Program-made: the position numbers and the translations under genes | Shown here: piece by piece, positions 6,920-9,286 of the stretch | Layout of the letters: each line of letters begins with the position of its first letter | Position numbering within the stretch: the stretch's first letter is position 1 | The notes under the pieces: generated by a model | The model's input: only the letters and a program-made list of their open reading frames with translations | Database searches by the model: none | Told to the model about the DNA's origin: nothing | NCBI GenBank assembly: GCA_937907585.1 | Contig: CALCVH010000116.1 | Span: 1 to 9,286, forward strand | Source of the DNA: an uncultured Bacillota bacterium | GTDB lineage: Bacteria > Bacillota_I > Bacilli_A > Izemoplasmatales > UBA1188 | Direction of reading: 5' to 3' | DNA: 9,286 bases

Positions 6920-8116
6920 ATGAAAGATTATTCATATATTTATAATTTTAAAAAGTATGGTTTTGGAATGTTTGTGCATTTTGGACTCTATAGTATTGTT
7001 GGTAAAGGAGAATGGTATCAAAATATCTATAATGTCGATTATTCTAAATATTCAAAACTAATGAACAGATTTAAAGTAAAAAAGAATTGGGCGAAAGAAC
7101 TTGTTAGAACTGCTAAAAAATCTGGAGTTAAGTATATTACTATTACGACTAGACATCACGATGGTTTTTCTTTGTATGATACTTGTGGTTTAAATGAATT
7201 TGATGCACCACACTCTGCTTGCCATAGGGATTTAATTAAAGAATTTGTAGAAGAATGTAACAAGGAAAATATTGTTCCATTTTTCTACCATACTTTACTT
7301 GATTGGTATAATAAGGACTATGACAACGATTTTAAAAAGTATTTAGTTTATCTTAGAAAAAGCATAGAGATATTATGCACTAGATATGGTTCAATAGGTG
7401 GTTTTTGGTTTGATGGTATGTGGTCTAAACCAAATGAAGATTGGGAAGAAGATGAACTTTATTCTTTGATCAGGAAGTATCAAAAAGATGCGATGATTAT
7501 TAATAATACTGGTTTAAGTGAACTTGGAAAAACCGGACACATTGAAATTGATAGCGTAACATTTGAAAGAGGAAAACCTACATTTGTTGACCAAACCATA
7601 AAACCAATCGCTGGGGAAATGTGCCAGATATTAAATGACCATTGGGGTGTTGCATTAAATGATGTAAATTACAAAAAAATAGGTAATTTATTAGAAGACT
7701 TGATAGATTCAAGATTTTATTCTTGTAATTTCTTATTAAATGTTGGACTACAGAAAGATGGTTCTATTAAAACAATCGAATCAGGAATGTTTTATGAAAT
7801 TGGTAAATGGATTAAAATGAACAAAAATTTCATTTATGATATTAAGCCATATAAGAAACTTGTGGATGGATCAATGTTGTTCTACGATGATAAATGGTTT
7901 TATATTGCTATTCCAAACGTTGGTATGTCAGCTGATAAAAATGTTCAATTATCCTCAGAAGTTAAGCATATTGAAATAGATTCTAATCTGAATATTAAAA
8001 ACGCAAGATGGTTAGACAATAATAAAAAAGTAAAACATAAGAATAATATTATATTTGTTGAACCATTTTCATATGGAAATAGCGGCTTTATCAGAGTTTT
8101 AAGATTTGAAAAATAA
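6920..8116 (+). CDS. GH29 alpha-L-fucosidase, cytoplasmic
   Basis: GH29 enzymes release alpha-linked L-fucose from oligosaccharides and glycans with retention of configuration. The N-terminal TIM barrel (about 1-300) carries the family landmarks: FGMFVHFGLYS at 15-25, GEWY at 30-33, TTRHHDGF at 77-83 with the substrate-binding histidine pair H79-H80, and the nucleophile Asp D165 in GGFWFDGMW. The block NFLLNVGLQKDG (near 271-282) matches the conserved NLLLNVGP-type motif before the C-terminal beta-sandwich (about 300-398). The general acid is poorly conserved in the family; E216 (SVTFERGKP) is a candidate only. At 398 residues it is shorter than many GH29 enzymes, which often have extra C-terminal modules. 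There is no signal peptide, so it should act on imported fucosides and feed L-fucose to the isomerase encoded just upstream. The transporter gene begins 5 nt after its TAA. Confidence 0.93.
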   Translation: MKDYSYIYNFKKYGFGMFVHFGLYSIVGKGEWYQNIYNVDYSKYSKLMNRFKVKKNWAKELVRTAKKSGVKYITITTRHHDGFSLYDTCGLNEFDAPHSACHRDLIKEFVEECNKENIVPFFYHTLLDWYNKDYDNDFKKYLVYLRKSIEILCTRYGSIGGFWFDGMWSKPNEDWEEDELYSLIRKYQKDAMIINNTGLSELGKTGHIEIDSVTFERGKPTFVDQTIKPIAGEMCQILNDHWGVALNDVNYKKIGNLLEDLIDSRFYSCNFLLNVGLQKDGSIKTIESGMFYEIGKWIKMNKNFIYDIKPYKKLVDGSMLFYDDKWFYIAIPNVGMSADKNVQLSSEVKHIEIDSNLNIKNARWLDNNKKVKHKNNIIFVEPFSYGNSGFIRVLRFEK

Positions 8117-8121
8117 GTTAT

Positions 8122-9286
8122 ATGGAAAACGTTACTTACCCAAAAAAGAAACAAATTACACTTATAATATTATGCGCTTTAGCTTATATAACTGCGTATC
8201 TTGGAAGATATAGTTATAGTTCTAATATTAATCTATTTATAAGTGAATATAATATTACAAAAGCTGAAGCGGGATTAGTTACTTCATTTTTCTTTTTTAG
8301 TTATGGTGCTGGTCAAATAATAAATGGACTACTCTCTAAATATTACAATAAAAGATATATAATCACAACCGCATTAATTATTTCATCGATAGTTAATTTA
8401 TTAGTTTTTATTGGTGTTCCATTTAACGCATTAAAATTCTTATGGTTAATAAATGGTTTAGCACAATCAATGTTGTGGTCATCATTAATACTTTTATTAA
8501 GTGAAAATCTAGATAAAAAATACTTAAGATTATCAATCTTAATAATGAGTGTTACAGTTCCAATTGGAACGTTCTTAATATATGGATCAAGTGCTTTATT
8601 TGTTTCATTAAATAATTATAAACTTACATTTATTGTTTCTAGTGTAATAATGGCTATTATGGCTATAATATGGGTATTACTATATAAGAAGAATATAAGA
8701 AGTGAAAAGCTTAGTGAAATTACTTTTAAAGAAGAACTTTCTGCTACTGATGATAATAGCTATAAAAGCAGTAAAAGATATATCATCTTATTATTTATAT
8801 CATTATCTATAATAGCGATATTAGATAATCTATTAAAAGATGGTATTCAAACATGGGTTCCAACTATATTAAAAGAATCATATGGAATAAATGATTCTAT
8901 CTCAATATTATTAACATTAATATTACCTTTATTTAGTGTATTTGGCGCTACCCTTGCGGTATTCTTAAATAAAAGAATAAAAGATTTTATTTATTTATCT
9001 GTTTTATTCTTCGCGTTAACAAGTCTTTTAATATTCTTAGTAACTAAAACATTTAATCTATCTACGTATATACTACTTTTAATATATTTTGTATTGATAG
9101 AATTATTCTTACATGCGGTGAATAATATAATCACAAGTATGGCACCACTTTTATTAAGAAGAAGAATCAATTCTGGATTTACCGCAGGATTCTTAAATGG
9201 AATGTGCTATATAGGAAGTGTTATTAGTTCCTATGGAATAGGTGCTTTAGCTGATAAAATGGGAAACTGGAAAGATGTATTTATGA
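8122..9286 (+). CDS. MFS transporter, OPA (GlpT/UhpT)-like, C-terminus cut by window edge
   Basis: The frame opens at ATG 8122 and stays open to the window end, giving 388 complete codons of a polytopic membrane protein; the last helix or so is missing. The first helix region reads YLGRYSYSSNINLF (26-39) and is followed by ITKAEAGLVTSFFFFSYGAGQIINGLLS (45-72). This is the pattern of the organophosphate:phosphate antiporter group, where GlpT has an RKNF-type motif and YGxGKFxxG. A hydrophilic loop (about 189-218) separates the two six-helix halves. In helix 7, DNLLKDGIQTWVPTIL (235-250) aligns with the GlpT stretch around its second substrate arginine, with K239 at that position. R29 matches the first. 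It may import a sugar phosphate or another anionic compound, or belong to a divergent branch with another substrate. It starts 5 nt after the fucosidase stop with no clear Shine-Dalgarno, which suggests translational coupling. Confidence 0.85.
   Translation, partial: MENVTYPKKKQITLIILCALAYITAYLGRYSYSSNINLFISEYNITKAEAGLVTSFFFFSYGAGQIINGLLSKYYNKRYIITTALIISSIVNLLVFIGVPFNALKFLWLINGLAQSMLWSSLILLLSENLDKKYLRLSILIMSVTVPIGTFLIYGSSALFVSLNNYKLTFIVSSVIMAIMAIIWVLLYKKNIRSEKLSEITFKEELSATDDNSYKSSKRYIILLFISLSIIAILDNLLKDGIQTWVPTILKESYGINDSISILLTLILPLFSVFGATLAVFLNKRIKDFIYLSVLFFALTSLLIFLVTKTFNLSTYILLLIYFVLIELFLHAVNNIITSMAPLLLRRRINSGFTAGFLNGMCYIGSVISSYGIGALADKMGNWKDVFM

Noticed and set aside
6902..6920. Imperfect inverted repeat TGAAAG...CGCTTTTA resembling a catabolite-repression (cre) or operator site
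   Set aside because: The half-sites are separated by too many bases for the cre consensus, and the stretch is explained by the ribosome binding site and start region of the fucosidase gene.
7945..8154. Reverse-strand open frame of 69 codons
   Set aside because: Opposite the 3' end of the fucosidase gene and the start of the transporter gene; no support.
8122..9286. Transporter as FucP, the known L-fucose:H+ symporter
   Set aside because: The helix 1 GRYSYSSN motif and the helix 7 DGIQTWVP stretch follow the GlpT/OPA pattern and not that of the FHS family to which FucP belongs.
1..9286. Mobile elements, CRISPR arrays, tRNA/rRNA genes, tandem repeats
   Set aside because: Read for transposase or integrase motifs, regular repeats and tRNA cloverleaf signatures; none seen. 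Genes cover nearly the whole window.

Overview
The window is AT-rich (about one third G+C by eye), uses the standard code with TGG for tryptophan, prefers AGA for arginine, and is lysine/asparagine/isoleucine rich. This suggests a low-GC Gram-positive bacterium of the Bacilli / Erysipelotrichia / Mollicutes-relative type, probably a gut or other host-associated commensal. No marker gene is present, so that placement is inference.

All seven genes lie on the + strand with tight spacing. Layout: (1) positions 2-322, the 3' end of an unrecognised acidic, cysteine-free protein that runs off the left edge and is closed by a strong hairpin (339-367). (2) A four-gene cluster from 379 to 6851: a DUF6259-type putative glycosidase, a GH3 beta-N-acetylhexosaminidase-like enzyme, a metallo-beta-lactamase-fold hydrolase and L-fucose isomerase (FucI), with 11-19 nt between genes. 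(3) A hairpin terminator or attenuator (6867-6900). (4) A GH29 alpha-L-fucosidase (6920-8116), followed 5 nt later by an MFS transporter of the organophosphate/phosphate antiporter (GlpT/UhpT-like) type, cut by the right edge.

Together the genes look like part of a fucosylated-glycan utilisation locus. GH29 would release L-fucose, GH3 would remove a beta-linked HexNAc-type sugar, DUF6259 probably cuts another linkage, and FucI converts L-fucose to L-fuculose. None of the three glycosidases or the MBL protein has a signal peptide, so hydrolysis would be cytoplasmic after import of oligosaccharides. L-fuculokinase and fuculose-1-phosphate aldolase are not in the window and may lie downstream or elsewhere.

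The most interesting points are the GH3 enzyme with Asn replacing Asp in the NagZ-type Asp-His catalytic dyad, an uncharacterised DUF6259 enzyme in a fucose context, an MBL hydrolase inside the sugar operon with no textbook role there, and an OPA-like transporter with Lys at one of the two conserved substrate-arginine positions. There are no RNA genes, mobile elements, CRISPR arrays or long repeats that I can see, and no gene-free stretch longer than about 70 bases.
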